A DNA stretch of 64,000 bases. Origin: Burkholderia cepacia. GTDB taxonomy: Bacteria; Pseudomonadota; Gammaproteobacteria; Burkholderiales; Burkholderiaceae. Both the position numbers and the translations under genes were made by a program. This document shows positions 51,664 to 60,523 of this stretch, piece after piece. Location: the NCBI RefSeq assembly GCF_001718835.1, contig NZ_CP013443.1, positions 682,001 to 746,000 of the forward strand. The letters are read 5' to 3'. A model generated the notes under the pieces. That model saw only the letters and a program-made list of their open reading frames with translations, was not told where the DNA came from and searched no databases. Numbering within the stretch: the first letter of the stretch is position 1; every line of letters begins with the position of its first letter.

Positions 51664-52120
51664 TCCCGCCTTTGTGTACGTGACGTTCATTGCGTCGACG
51701 CCCGAGCGCGTGTTCGACGCGCTGACCAACGCCGAGCTGACGAAGGACTACTGGGTGCGGCATCGCAACGCGTCGCCCGACTGGCGGCCGGGCTCGCGCT
51801 GGGAACATCAGGACTACGACGATCCGTCGCGGGTCGACATCGTCGGCGAAGTGGTCGAGAACGATCCGCCGCACCGGCTGGTCGTCACGTGGCGCACGCC
51901 GTCGGGGGAAAGCGGGGAGTCGCGCGTGACCTACGTCGTCGAGCCGCACGAGGGCGTCGTGAAGCTGACCGTCACGCACGACGGCCTGGTGCCGGGCTCG
52001 GAGATGGATCGCGGGATTCGCGGCGGGTGGCCGGTCGTGCTGTCGAGCCTCAAGACGCTGCTCGAGACGGGGCAGGCGCTGCCGTTCACGACGGGGCGCT
52101 GGGAGAAGTCGAAGCACTGA
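51656..52120 (+). CDS. SRPBCC/AHSA1-family protein
   Basis: Small helix-grip protein of 154 residues of the AHSA1 (activator of Hsp90 ATPase-like) group: PAFVYVTFIASTPERVFDALT, WRPGSRWEHQDYDDPSRVDI, VVENDPPHRLVVTW and MDRGIRGGWPVVLSSLKTLLETG. These proteins have a large hydrophobic cavity for small ligands; the ligand here is unknown. It is coupled to the ArsR gene by an eight-base overlap. Confidence 0.85.
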   Translation: MSNPAFVYVTFIASTPERVFDALTNAELTKDYWVRHRNASPDWRPGSRWEHQDYDDPSRVDIVGEVVENDPPHRLVVTWRTPSGESGESRVTYVVEPHEGVVKLTVTHDGLVPGSEMDRGIRGGWPVVLSSLKTLLETGQALPFTTGRWEKSKH

Positions 52121-52173
52121 AATGCATCGCCGCCCGGTTCGCGAGCGCGGTTCGGGCGGCGATGTGTGCGGCG

Positions 52174-52581
52174 CTAGCGCGCTTTTGCCAGCCGATCGGC
52201 AAGCGTGTCGAGTTCCTGGCTGAGGAAGAGGTCGATGCACTTCATCGTATTGAACGACGCCGGAATCGAGCCGCTGTATTTCCGGTTTACGTACCGTTGC
52301 GCGAGCGTACGGAGCGCGTCGTAGGCCTCGATTGGCTGATGGCCGAACTCCAGATACGCGCTTGCGGCGGCATTGGCGTCACCACGGTCGCGGGCGTCAT
52401 GCGCGACTTGCGCGAGACAGACGCTGAGTGCCCAGTTCTTCAGCAACGTCTTTTGCGAATAACGTTCGACAGGGTTGCGAGCATCGGGGCCCGCGACCGT
52501 GGCTTGCGATGCCGCCGTGGCCGTGCCGTTCGCGAGGGCCATGAAGAGGGCTGGCAGCAGGCTTTTCAGCGTAATACCCAT
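52174..52581 (-). CDS. Tai4-like T6SS amidase immunity protein
   Basis: Predicted periplasmic protein of 135 residues. A signal peptide (MGITLKSLLPALFMALANGTATAA) is followed by an all-helical domain with LLKNWALSVCLAQVAHDARD, AAASAYLEFGHQPIEAYDAL and RKYSGSIPASFNTMKCIDLF near the end. This pattern (LKNWALS-x-C, SAYLEFG-x-PIEAY, MKCIDLF with paired cysteines) matches the Tai4 family, which neutralises Tae4 peptidoglycan amidases delivered by type VI secretion. No Tae4-like gene is adjacent, so it appears to be an orphan immunity gene. ATG 52581 was chosen for the signal peptide. Confidence 0.72.
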   Translation of the reverse strand: MGITLKSLLPALFMALANGTATAASQATVAGPDARNPVERYSQKTLLKNWALSVCLAQVAHDARDRGDANAAASAYLEFGHQPIEAYDALRTLAQRYVNRKYSGSIPASFNTMKCIDLFLSQELDTLADRLAKAR

Positions 52582-52758
52582 ATCGATGCAGTTTCCGGGA
52601 TGAAGGTGCCGTTGTCGGGAGCGTCGGCATCGCCGGAACAGGGCGACGCAAACAGTTGGGAAGGGAGAACCGGGGGAGAATGACCCGGCGTGTTCGCCGG
52701 GCAGGCAGGGGACGGCGACAGCCGGCCGCGCGGAGGCGCCCGGCACATGATGCGTCGC

Positions 52759-54060
52759 TTACGCGTCGCCTTCCGGCGCGGCCGGGCGCGCCTTCACGCT
52801 GCCGGCGATCAGGTCGAAGCGGAACAGCCGGCATTCGAGCGCACCGTTGAACAGCGGCGTCTTCGCCGATTCGCGCAGCCGCAGCTGGCCCGGCAGCGAA
52901 CGGTCGGACGTCAGCAGGAACGCCTGCCAGCCCGTGAAGCGCTGCTTCAGCGCATCGCCGAGCGCGTTGAAGAACTCGCTGTCCGGTGCGTCGGTGTGGG
53001 TGCGGCGGAACGCGTCGTCGTTGCCGCGGTTGCGGCCCGTCTCGCGCACCTCGCCGCGCGCGCTGCGGCCGCGCACCTCGATCCGCTCGCCGTACGGCGG
53101 GTTCGCGAGGAGGATGCCGGGGCCGTCGCACGGCGGCGTCATCCCGCGCGCGTCGACCTGCTTGAGCCACACCGACGGCACGCCCGCGCGCTCGAGGTTC
53201 GCGCGTGCCTTCTCGAGCATGTCGCCGGAGATGTCGCTGCCGTACACGCCGAGCGCTTCGCCGCGCTTGCCGCGTGCCGCGCGCTTCGCGTCCAGCGCCG
53301 GGACCTTCAGCCCCTGCCATGCGGTGATGTCGTATTGCTTGAGTTTCTCGAAGCCGAACCGGCGCTCGACGCCCGGTGCGACGCCGAGTGCGATCTGCGC
53401 AGCTTCCGCGAGAAACGTGCCGCTGCCGCACATCGGGTCGTACAGCGCCGTGCCGGGCGTCCAGCCCGTCAGGCGCAGGATGCCGGCCGCGAGGTTCTCG
53501 CGCAGCGGCGCCGCGCCCTTGTCGAGACGCCAGCCGCGCTTGAACAGCGGCTCGCCCGACGTGTCGAGGTACAGCGTGCACTCGTTGGCCGTCAGGAACG
53601 CGAACACGCGCACGTCCGGCGCACCGGTGTCGATGCTCGGGCGCGCGCCGGTCTTGTTGCGCATCCGGTCGCAGATCGCGTCCTTCACGCGCAACGTCGC
53701 GAATTCGAGACTCTTCAGCGGCGACTTGATCGCGGTGATGTCGACGCGCAGCGTCTGCGTCGCCGCGAACCAGCGCTCCCACGGCTGCTCGAGCGCGAGC
53801 GCGTAGACGTCCTGTTCGTTGCGGTACGCGCGGTGCGCGATCTTCAGCAGGACCCGGCTCGCGATCCGCGAATGGAGGTTAGCGGCCATGCCGGCGGCCC
53901 AGCCGCCGCTGAAGTGGACGCCGCCCGGCACCTGCGCGCCCGCGGTGAACGGCGCGCCGTTCAGGTGGCGGCCGGCGATTTCGGCCAGCTCGGCGGCAAG
54001 CGCCGCTTCGAGGCCGCGCGGGCAGGGGGCGAAGAATTCGTACAGGGTGGGCGAGGACAT
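52759..54060 (-). CDS. RlmL-like THUMP-domain RNA methyltransferase
   Basis: SAM-dependent methyltransferase of 433 residues. The N-terminal THUMP RNA-binding region (MSSPTLYEFFAPCPRGLEAALAAEL) corresponds to the start of E. coli RlmKL. The methyltransferase domain has DPMCGSGTFLAEAAQIALG for SAM binding and the catalytic NPPYGERIEV. E. coli RlmKL is about 700 residues and methylates 23S rRNA at m2G2445 and m7G2069; here only the RlmL half is present. The MSSPTLYEF start at 54060 is preferred to 54081. Confidence 0.85.
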   Translation of the reverse strand: MSSPTLYEFFAPCPRGLEAALAAELAEIAGRHLNGAPFTAGAQVPGGVHFSGGWAAGMAANLHSRIASRVLLKIAHRAYRNEQDVYALALEQPWERWFAATQTLRVDITAIKSPLKSLEFATLRVKDAICDRMRNKTGARPSIDTGAPDVRVFAFLTANECTLYLDTSGEPLFKRGWRLDKGAAPLRENLAAGILRLTGWTPGTALYDPMCGSGTFLAEAAQIALGVAPGVERRFGFEKLKQYDITAWQGLKVPALDAKRAARGKRGEALGVYGSDISGDMLEKARANLERAGVPSVWLKQVDARGMTPPCDGPGILLANPPYGERIEVRGRSARGEVRETGRNRGNDDAFRRTHTDAPDSEFFNALGDALKQRFTGWQAFLLTSDRSLPGQLRLRESAKTPLFNGALECRLFRFDLIAGSVKARPAAPEGDA

Positions 54061-54243
54061 AAGGCGGGTGAGGACGTGCAAAAGTCCACTATTGTACGCG
54101 GCGCGGGCGGCAGGGCCGGCGCGTCGTGCCGCGAGGGCCGCCGGCGGCCCGCAGAGGCCGGTTCGAAGCGGCCGGCCGTCCCCCGTGGAATCCGTTCGGC
54201 GTGCGGCGCCGTGCGGCCCGACCCGGCGGGCCGCACGCGGCGC

Positions 54244-56367
54244 TCAGTGCGACCCCGACTGACCCGCGCGGGCCGTCGCGCCGGCTGCCGGCCAGAACAG
54301 CGCGAGCGGATTCGACAGCACCGTGCGGACGATCGCGGAGACGAGCGCGCGCACCTTGGTCGGGCGCAGGCTGCGCGAGCGCACGGCCATCGTGAACGCG
54401 AGCGCGAAGCTCACGAGCACGTTGAGGATCGCCATGCTGAGCACGCCGGCGCCGGCCCACCACAGCTCGGGCGTGCCGAGCGCGTCCTTGCCCAGCACGC
54501 CGAGCGCGATCCCGATCGAGCCGGCCGACAGCGTCACGTGCCGCACCTCGAACGGGAACATGAACACGGTGACGATCGCCGGAACGAGGCCGAGCATCAG
54601 GCCGAGGCCGACGTTCGCGACCACGCCGGCCACGTTCGACCGGCAGAAATGCGCGAGCTTCGCGGCGCCGGCCGCGCCGAGCGTGAGGCGCAGCCGGCGG
54701 TTGTACGTGAGCGCGTCGCCGACCCGGTGCAGCACGAACCAGTTGTCGGCCCAGCCCGCGAGCAGGCTCGATGCCCACAGCAGCACGCCGGTCAGCGCCG
54801 CGTAGAGCGGCGTCGGGCCGAGCAGCGAGAACGAGTGCAGCGTCGCGTGCGCCTTCTCCGGCGAGATCAGGTTCGCGTGCAGCAGGTTGCCCGCGAACAG
54901 CTGCACCAGCAGGCACACGGGCAGCACGACGAGCACGTTGCCCGAAATCGCGGCGGCCTGCGTGCGGATCAGCGCGATCACCGATGCCACGAACGCCTTC
55001 ACGCCTTCGTCGTGGCCCGTGTCGTCGAGCTCGCGCGCGAGCGTCGGCGCGGTCATCGCAGGCTGCTTGGTCGCGAGCGTGAAGTGCAGGAAGTGCATCA
55101 GCATGAAGCTGGCCGCGTAGTTGACGCCCGCGAGCAGCCCTTCGAGCATCGACTGCAGGTGCGCGCCCGTGATCGCGAACTTCACGCACACCGTCACGAC
55201 GGTGACGAGGCCGCCGCCCGCGGCCATCCGCAGCATCTTCAGGTACTCGGCGCGGCCGCGCGAGATGTAGTGCTCGCCGGTGTCCGCGTTGGTTTCGACG
55301 AGCTTGCGCGCGAACAGCGAGAAGTTGCTGCGCACGAGGTGCGACACGCTCTGGCTGTTGTGGTTCGCGTCGACGAGCTCGGCCGTCAGGTGCGCCATCC
55401 CGTGCAGGTCGTCGCGCGCCATCCACGCGTTGAGCAGCATCTCGGCGCGCAGGATGCGCATGCGCATCCGCTCGACCTGGAACACGATGTCGACCGACAC
55501 GCCGTTGCGGTACAGGTGCGAGAACACCTCGTCGACCGCGATCCGGCATTCGTCGAGCAGCACGCGCAGGTAGTTGACCTCGTGCAGCAGCTTGCTCGGG
55601 TCGCCGCCGTCCTCGACGGCCGCGTGCGCGGTCTCGACCGCGAGCATCGCGCGCGTGAGGCGGTAGAACGGCTGCGTTTCCAGCGGCTGGCGCGCATCGT
55701 CGTCGGAGAGCCGGCTGCGCACCGTCTGCGACAAGCCGGTCGAGCTGATCTGGCAGGTCAGGTTGTGCAGCGCGGCCAGCAGGTCGCGCGAGAACGAGCC
55801 CGGTTCGTGGCGCTCTTCGTCGGTGACGTCGAACGAGAACAGGTCGGCGAGGCGCGTGAGGAGATCGTCGGGCAGCGCGTCGATCCATTGCGCGTCTTCC
55901 GGCGTCGGGAACATCAGCGTGAAGAGCGCCGACAGCTCGCGGCGGTTCGGTGCCGGCGGGATCAGCGACGAGTCGATCCGCTCGAACAGCGCGCCGAAGA
56001 AGCCCGAGTGCACGGGCATGCCGGCGTCGCACAGGAGCGAGATGCCGTCGCACTCGCGCAGGATGCCGCGCAGGATGCGCGCGGCGTGCGCCTTCCATGC
56101 GGGGTTGCGATCGAGCACGTGGAACAGGTAGCGCAACCGCGCATGCGCGGGGAACGTGCGCGCGTCGTCGTCGCGTTCGGCGGCGTCCTTCGCCGCGGCC
56201 TGCATCGTGCCGGTGCGGCGCAGCCAGTGCGCGAGCTCGATCAGCCATTCGCTGCGCTCGGCGTACGACGCATCGGCGTCGGCGTGCGCGAGCAACGCAT
56301 CGAGCTGGTGACCGGCATTGCGCGACGCGCGCCACTTCTTGATCAGGGTCGTCAGGGAACGAAACAT
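54244..56367 (-). CDS. Gcr/PF10136-type membrane protein ('site-specific recombinase' family)
   Basis: Large protein of 707 residues. The N-terminal half (about 1-370) is soluble and helical (TTLIKKWRASRNAGHQLDAL). The C-terminal half has six or more membrane helices, such as LEGLLAGVNYAASFMLMHFLHF and AAAISGNVLVVLPVCLLVQLF. The family carries the legacy name 'site-specific recombinase Gcr', but I see neither the tyrosine-recombinase RHRY set nor a serine-recombinase domain, and membrane helices argue against that role. The real function is unknown. It stands alone between the RlmL-like gene and the pqi operon. Confidence 0.8.
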   Translation of the reverse strand: MFRSLTTLIKKWRASRNAGHQLDALLAHADADASYAERSEWLIELAHWLRRTGTMQAAAKDAAERDDDARTFPAHARLRYLFHVLDRNPAWKAHAARILRGILRECDGISLLCDAGMPVHSGFFGALFERIDSSLIPPAPNRRELSALFTLMFPTPEDAQWIDALPDDLLTRLADLFSFDVTDEERHEPGSFSRDLLAALHNLTCQISSTGLSQTVRSRLSDDDARQPLETQPFYRLTRAMLAVETAHAAVEDGGDPSKLLHEVNYLRVLLDECRIAVDEVFSHLYRNGVSVDIVFQVERMRMRILRAEMLLNAWMARDDLHGMAHLTAELVDANHNSQSVSHLVRSNFSLFARKLVETNADTGEHYISRGRAEYLKMLRMAAGGGLVTVVTVCVKFAITGAHLQSMLEGLLAGVNYAASFMLMHFLHFTLATKQPAMTAPTLARELDDTGHDEGVKAFVASVIALIRTQAAAISGNVLVVLPVCLLVQLFAGNLLHANLISPEKAHATLHSFSLLGPTPLYAALTGVLLWASSLLAGWADNWFVLHRVGDALTYNRRLRLTLGAAGAAKLAHFCRSNVAGVVANVGLGLMLGLVPAIVTVFMFPFEVRHVTLSAGSIGIALGVLGKDALGTPELWWAGAGVLSMAILNVLVSFALAFTMAVRSRSLRPTKVRALVSAIVRTVLSNPLALFWPAAGATARAGQSGSH

Positions 56368-56797
56368 AAACGGAATAGCGAAAGCCCTTGGCGGGCGGGT
56401 TTCGGATGCGGCGACGGCCGCGAAGCGGGCGCGGCGCCTTGGGTTGCGGTGTGGCTGGCCGGGTCGCCCCGCACGGCGCGGCGGCCCAGGGCGACCCGCA
56501 AGCGGCCCGTTCGATACGGCTCGCGCGGCGTCACGCGCGCGGGCGAAGGGCGATGCGGCTTGCGGGCGGCACGGCGCGGCCCCGGCGAAGGGCGGATCGA
56601 CGGCCGGCGCAAGCAGGGAACTTGCGTAGGATCGTCAATCAGTCTCGAAAATGCAAGCCGACCGGATTGCCTGTCGCCGGTTCCGGCGGATTGTGACAAA
56701 GAATGCAAGATCGGTGGGTCGCCTGGCTCGCGAGTCATGTGCGGGGCGCGGCGTAGCGCGCACGTCGAAGCCGCGCGCACGCCGCGGTCGCTGTCGG
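56368..56797. other. Intergenic stretch without recognised gene
   Basis: 430 bp between the PF10136-type gene and the end of pqiC, both on the minus strand. It is extremely G+C-rich apart from about 56620-56710, where A+T-rich patches could hold the promoter of the PF10136-type gene. No terminator with a T run, RNA gene or convincing reading frame is visible. Confidence 0.5.
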
Positions 56798-57514
56798 TTA
56801 CGTCCCCGCCTTGCCCGTCGCGCCGGCGTCGCCGCCGGGCGCCGGATTGGCCGGGCACGGCACGACCGGCGCGGCGGACTTGCCGCCGGAAGCCGTCGCG
56901 GCCGGCCCGCCACGCCGTGCGGCCAGCGCGCGCACGCCGGCCGCGGCTTGCGTCGCGATCACGTCGAGCGCGCGCCGGTGGCCGGCGACGAGTGCGTCGT
57001 AGCCGTCGGCGACCGGTTCCGCGACGCTCGTGCGGCAGGTCATCACGGCCTGCGTGGCGAGCGAGCGCACGCTCCACACCGCATCGACCGCCGCGCGCTT
57101 GCCCGGCCACGACTCGAAGCGCTGCACGTTCACGCTGATGCGATACACGGGCACGCCGGGCGGAGTCGCGGAATTCGCGACGTCGATCGTGCCGAGCCGT
57201 GCGGCGAGATCGTCCGACAGTGCGCGGCGGATCTCGTCGGCGGGCGGCGATGCCCAGCGTTCCTGCTCGAGCACGTCGACCTGCGCGGCGTTTTTCTGCA
57301 CGACCAGCTGGTTCTTCGCGACCTGCTCGGGCACGCCGACGGACGGCACCTCGATCAGGAACGCCGGGTTGGCCGGCGCGGTGCGCAGCGGCGCCGCGGC
57401 GTCGGCCGGGCTGAGCGTATAGAACCGCGCGGGCGGCGAGCTGCACGCGGCGAGCGCGAGGGCGGCGGCAACCGCCGCCGCGCCGCTCGCGAAACCGTTC
57501 ACGCGTGTGGTCAT
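56798..57514 (-). CDS. pqiC: PqiC-type lipoprotein (ABC-type transport auxiliary)
   Basis: Outer-membrane lipoprotein of 238 residues that partners PqiB in envelope lipid transport. The signal peptide ends in lipobox LAAC with Cys24 (ALALAACSSPPARFYTLSP), and ARFYTLSP is the PqiC/DUF330 start of the mature domain. The C-terminal 40 residues are Gly/Ala/Pro-rich and not conserved. The start ATG 57514 overlaps the pqiB stop by four bases. Confidence 0.9.
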   Translation of the reverse strand: MTTRVNGFASGAAAVAAALALAACSSPPARFYTLSPADAAAPLRTAPANPAFLIEVPSVGVPEQVAKNQLVVQKNAAQVDVLEQERWASPPADEIRRALSDDLAARLGTIDVANSATPPGVPVYRISVNVQRFESWPGKRAAVDAVWSVRSLATQAVMTCRTSVAEPVADGYDALVAGHRRALDVIATQAAAGVRALAARRGGPAATASGGKSAAPVVPCPANPAPGGDAGATGKAGT

Positions 57515-59130
57515 GGTTGATCTCCTGGCTTGCCCTTGAGCAGCGATTCGGGGTGACGCTCGAGGTAGTCGGCGAGCGCGTTCAGCGACTGCAGCGTGCG
57601 CGTGAGCTCCTTCAGCGCGCCGCGCACGTCGGACTGCAGCGGCGAATCCTGCTGCAGCGTCGCTTCGGCGGTCGAGAAGGTCTGCTTCGCGGCCGACAGC
57701 GTGTCGCGCGCTTCCGGCGCGACCTGCGTGTCGAGCTGCTTGAACAGCTTGTCGGCGTTCGCGAGCGCGCTGTTCAGGTTCGCGCCGATCTGGTCGAACG
57801 GCACCTTGTCGAGCTTCTTCGCGATGTCGGCGACCTGCAGCTGCAGCTCGTCGAGCGTGTTCGGCACGGTCGGCAGCTCGAGCGGCTGGCGTGCCGTGTC
57901 GATCTTCACGGCCGGCGCCTTCGGGAAGAAGTCGAGCGCGACGTACAGCTGGCTCGTCAGCAGGTTGCCGGTGCGCAGCTGGCCGCGCAGCCCGTGCTGG
58001 ACGAGCCGCTCGACGATCTCGCGGCGGGCCGGTTCGCCCTTGCTCTCGATCGTTTCGCGGAAGCGGCGGCCGAGGCGTTCCGGATAGATGTTCATCGTCA
58101 CCGGCATCAGGAAGTTCTTCGTCTTCGGATCGAAATCGATGCCGATGTTCGTCACTTCGCCGAGCACGATGCCGCGGAAGTCGACCGTCGCGCCGACGGC
58201 GAGCCCGCGCAGCGACTGGTTGAAGTTCATCACGACCTGCAGCGGCTGGCCGTCCGGGTCGCGCATCGCGTCGCCCTCGTCGGACGCGAGGCGGAACGTC
58301 GTGTTGTTCGGCGCCGTCGTGCCGGAGCCCTGGTTCGGCGGCGTCTGGAACGCGATACCGCCGAGGATCACCGTCGCGAGCGACTGCGTGTTCAGCTTCA
58401 GGCCGCTCGAATCGAGTCGCAGGTCGACGCCGCTCGCCTGCCACCAGCGCGAGTTGATGCCGACGTACTGGTCGTACGGCGCGTTGACGAACACGTTGAA
58501 CGTGACGCCCGTGCCGTCCTTGTCGAGCGAGAAGCCGACCACCTGGCCGACCTGCACGCGGCGGTAGTAGACCGGCGAGCCGATGTCGACCGAGCCGAGC
58601 GAATCGCCGCGCAGCACGTACTGCGTGCCTTTCTGGTCGCCCGTGACGGCCGGCGGCGTCTCGAGGCCCGTGAAATCGGTCAGCGTGTCCTGACCGCGGC
58701 CGGCGTCGACGCCGATGTACGCGCCCGACAGCAGCGTGCCGAGCCCCGACACGCCGGTCGCGCCGACGCGCGGCCGCACGATCCAGAAGCGCGAGCCCTT
58801 GACCGCGAAGTCCTCGGCTTCCTTCTTCAGCTGCACCTGGACGAGCACGCGCGACAGGTCCTTCGACAGCTTGATCGTCTTGACCATGCCGATCTCGACA
58901 TCCTTGTACTTGACCTGGGTCTTGCCGGGCTCGAGCCCTTCGGCGGTGTGGAAGCTGATCGTGATTTCCGGGCCGCGTTCGCGCACGGACTTGATCACGA
59001 GGCCGATGCCGATCAGCGCGGCGATCAGCGGCACGAGCCAGACGAGCGACGGCAGCCAGCCGCTTTTCGTCGAGATCGTCGGATCGGGCGGCCGGGGCGC
59101 GTCGTGCTGCGGGCCTTGTGGACTATTCAT
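57511..59130 (-). CDS. pqiB: MCE-domain intermembrane transport protein PqiB
   Basis: Periplasm-spanning MCE protein of 539 residues. There is one N-terminal membrane helix (SLVWLVPLIAALIGIGLVI, about residues 27-45) and three MCE domains: the first starts EITISFHTAEGLEPGKTQVKY, the second GSPVYYRRVQVGQVVGFSL, the third VDFRGIVLGEVTNIGIDF. A long C-terminal coiled coil completes the tube. PqiB hexamers make a tunnel for lipids between the two membranes. It overlaps pqiC (4 bp) and the second pqiA gene (8 bp). Confidence 0.94.
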   Translation of the reverse strand: MNSPQGPQHDAPRPPDPTISTKSGWLPSLVWLVPLIAALIGIGLVIKSVRERGPEITISFHTAEGLEPGKTQVKYKDVEIGMVKTIKLSKDLSRVLVQVQLKKEAEDFAVKGSRFWIVRPRVGATGVSGLGTLLSGAYIGVDAGRGQDTLTDFTGLETPPAVTGDQKGTQYVLRGDSLGSVDIGSPVYYRRVQVGQVVGFSLDKDGTGVTFNVFVNAPYDQYVGINSRWWQASGVDLRLDSSGLKLNTQSLATVILGGIAFQTPPNQGSGTTAPNNTTFRLASDEGDAMRDPDGQPLQVVMNFNQSLRGLAVGATVDFRGIVLGEVTNIGIDFDPKTKNFLMPVTMNIYPERLGRRFRETIESKGEPARREIVERLVQHGLRGQLRTGNLLTSQLYVALDFFPKAPAVKIDTARQPLELPTVPNTLDELQLQVADIAKKLDKVPFDQIGANLNSALANADKLFKQLDTQVAPEARDTLSAAKQTFSTAEATLQQDSPLQSDVRGALKELTRTLQSLNALADYLERHPESLLKGKPGDQP

Positions 59131-59752
59131 GGTGATTCCCTGAGGTTTCGACTGGATCCCAGATCAGGCGGGGATCGAACTGCATCGACGCGAGCATCGT
59201 CAGGATCACGACGGAACCGAACGCGAGTGCGCCGGGGCCGGCCGTGATGACGGCGAGCGATCGGAAATGGACGAGCGCGACGGTCAGCGTCACGACGAAG
59301 ATGTCGAGCATCGACCAGCGGCCGATGCGCTCGACGATCCGGAACAGCCGCGTGCGCTGCTGCGGCCGCCACGCGGTGCGGCGCTGCGCGCTGATCACGA
59401 GGATCAGCAGCACGCCGAGCTTGAGCATCGGCACGAGGATGCTCGCGACGAACACGACGACGGCGAGCGGCCAGTCGCCCGATATCCAGAAATAGATGAC
59501 GCCGCTCATGATCGTGTCTTCCTGCGAGCCGACGATCGACGCGGTGCGCATGATCGGCAGCAGGTTCGCGGGAATGTAGAGGATCGCGGCCGCGAGCAGC
59601 AGCGCCCACGTGCGCATCAGGCTGTCGGGCGTGCGGAAATGGAGCGCGCTGCCGCAGCGCGCGCAATGCGCGTGCGGATGGTCGAGCGTCTGCACGAGCC
59701 CGCACGTGTGGCAGCTGACGTAGCCCTCGCGGGCGGCGGTCGGGATCGTCAT
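59123..59752 (-). CDS. PqiA-like inner-membrane protein, second half
   Basis: Inner-membrane protein of 209 residues equivalent to the C-terminal half of E. coli PqiA. A double CxxC zinc-ribbon-like start (CHTC 14-17, CARC 30-33) is followed by four membrane helices with LYIPANLLPIMRT, VPMLKLGVLLILV and the PqiA-typical WSMLDIFVVTLTVALVHF. It overlaps pqiB by eight bases and the first-half gene by four, so all are coupled. The split is discussed under findings. Confidence 0.9.
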   Translation of the reverse strand: MTIPTAAREGYVSCHTCGLVQTLDHPHAHCARCGSALHFRTPDSLMRTWALLLAAAILYIPANLLPIMRTASIVGSQEDTIMSGVIYFWISGDWPLAVVVFVASILVPMLKLGVLLILVISAQRRTAWRPQQRTRLFRIVERIGRWSMLDIFVVTLTVALVHFRSLAVITAGPGALAFGSVVILTMLASMQFDPRLIWDPVETSGNHHE

Positions 59753-60402
59753 CGGCGGGCGGCTTCCGGCAGCGGCGCCTCGTCGTCGCCGGGCCCGGCG
59801 CGCAGGTCGTCGGCGATGTCCCACAGCGTGCGCGGATCGAACATCAGCACCACGGCGATCATCAGCGTGAGCGCGGCGAACGCGAACAGCGCGGCTTCGG
59901 GCACGACGCGCGCGAGGCTCACCATCTTCACGATCGTGACGAGGATCCCGAGCATGAACACCTCGATCATCCCCCACGGCCGCACCAGCTCGATCGCGCG
60001 CAGCACGACGTTGAAACCGGGCGGCACGACGCCGCGGCGGATCGGCAGCAGCAGGTACAGCAGCGCGGCCATCTCGACGAGCGGGAACAGCACGGTCGAG
60101 CAGAACACCATCACGCCGACGATCGCCATGTCCTGGCGCCACAGCGAGTCGATCGCGCCGATCAGCGTGGTCTGCACGCGGTTGCCGTTCACGTCCATTT
60201 CGAGGATCGGGAACGCCTGGGCGATCGTGAACGTGATCAGTGCCGCGAGCGCGAGCGCGCAGATCCGCTCGATCTGCGCCGCGCTGTTGCGATAGAGCAG
60301 CGCGTCGCAGCGCGGGCAGCGCGCGATTTCGCGGCCGCTCAGGCGCGGTTTGTGCAACAGTGCGTCGCACTCGTGACAGGCAATCAGGTCGTATCGTTGC
60401 AT
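59749..60402 (-). CDS. pqiA: PqiA-like inner-membrane protein, first half
   Basis: Inner-membrane protein of 217 residues equivalent to the N-terminal half of PqiA. It has CHEC (residues 9-12) and CPRC (29-32), four membrane helices with ITFTIAQAFPILEMDVNGNRV, and PWGMIEVFMLGILVTIVKMVSLA. It is the first gene of pqiA1-pqiA2-pqiB-pqiC. ATG 60402 (MQRYDLIACHECDALLHKP) was used; 23 extra upstream codons in frame are not conserved in type. Divergent from cytochrome b561 with palindromes between them. Confidence 0.9.
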   Translation of the reverse strand: MQRYDLIACHECDALLHKPRLSGREIARCPRCDALLYRNSAAQIERICALALAALITFTIAQAFPILEMDVNGNRVQTTLIGAIDSLWRQDMAIVGVMVFCSTVLFPLVEMAALLYLLLPIRRGVVPPGFNVVLRAIELVRPWGMIEVFMLGILVTIVKMVSLARVVPEAALFAFAALTLMIAVVLMFDPRTLWDIADDLRAGPGDDEAPLPEAARR

Positions 60403-60484
60403 GGAAAAGGCAGTTGTGCGACGGCTAGGGACACGCGTCGACGGGGCCGGAACCCGCGCCAATCTTACCAAAACGCGCTTTTTG

Positions 60485-60498
60485 CGGTGTCAACACCG
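60485..60498. promoter_or_regulatory. Short palindrome in the pqiA-cytochrome b561 gap
   Basis: CGGTGT-CA-ACACCG, perfect 6-2-6 repeat, 23 bp from the longer palindrome at 60508-60523. Its role is unknown. Confidence 0.35.
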
Positions 60499-60507
60499 GG
60501 ATCGGAT

Positions 60508-60523
60508 GTGACCGATCGGTCAC
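60508..60523. promoter_or_regulatory. 16-bp perfect palindrome between pqiA and cytochrome b561
   Basis: GTGACCGATCGGTCAC, with the TGACCG/CGGTCA halves common in TetR-family operators. It lies 106 bp before the pqiA start and 134 bp before the cytochrome b561 start, in the shared upstream region. The regulator is not encoded nearby. Confidence 0.55.

Noticed and set aside
54244..56367. Evidence of a mobile element from the 'site-specific recombinase' family name
   Set aside because: The protein has membrane helices and no recombinase motifs; there are no att-like repeats or other mobile genes nearby.
52690..57138. A 1482-codon plus-strand open frame
   Set aside because: It is a shadow of the minus-strand RlmL-like, PF10136-type and pqiC genes. 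The translation is Arg/Ala/Glu-rich with no domain, as expected for antisense frames at this G+C content.
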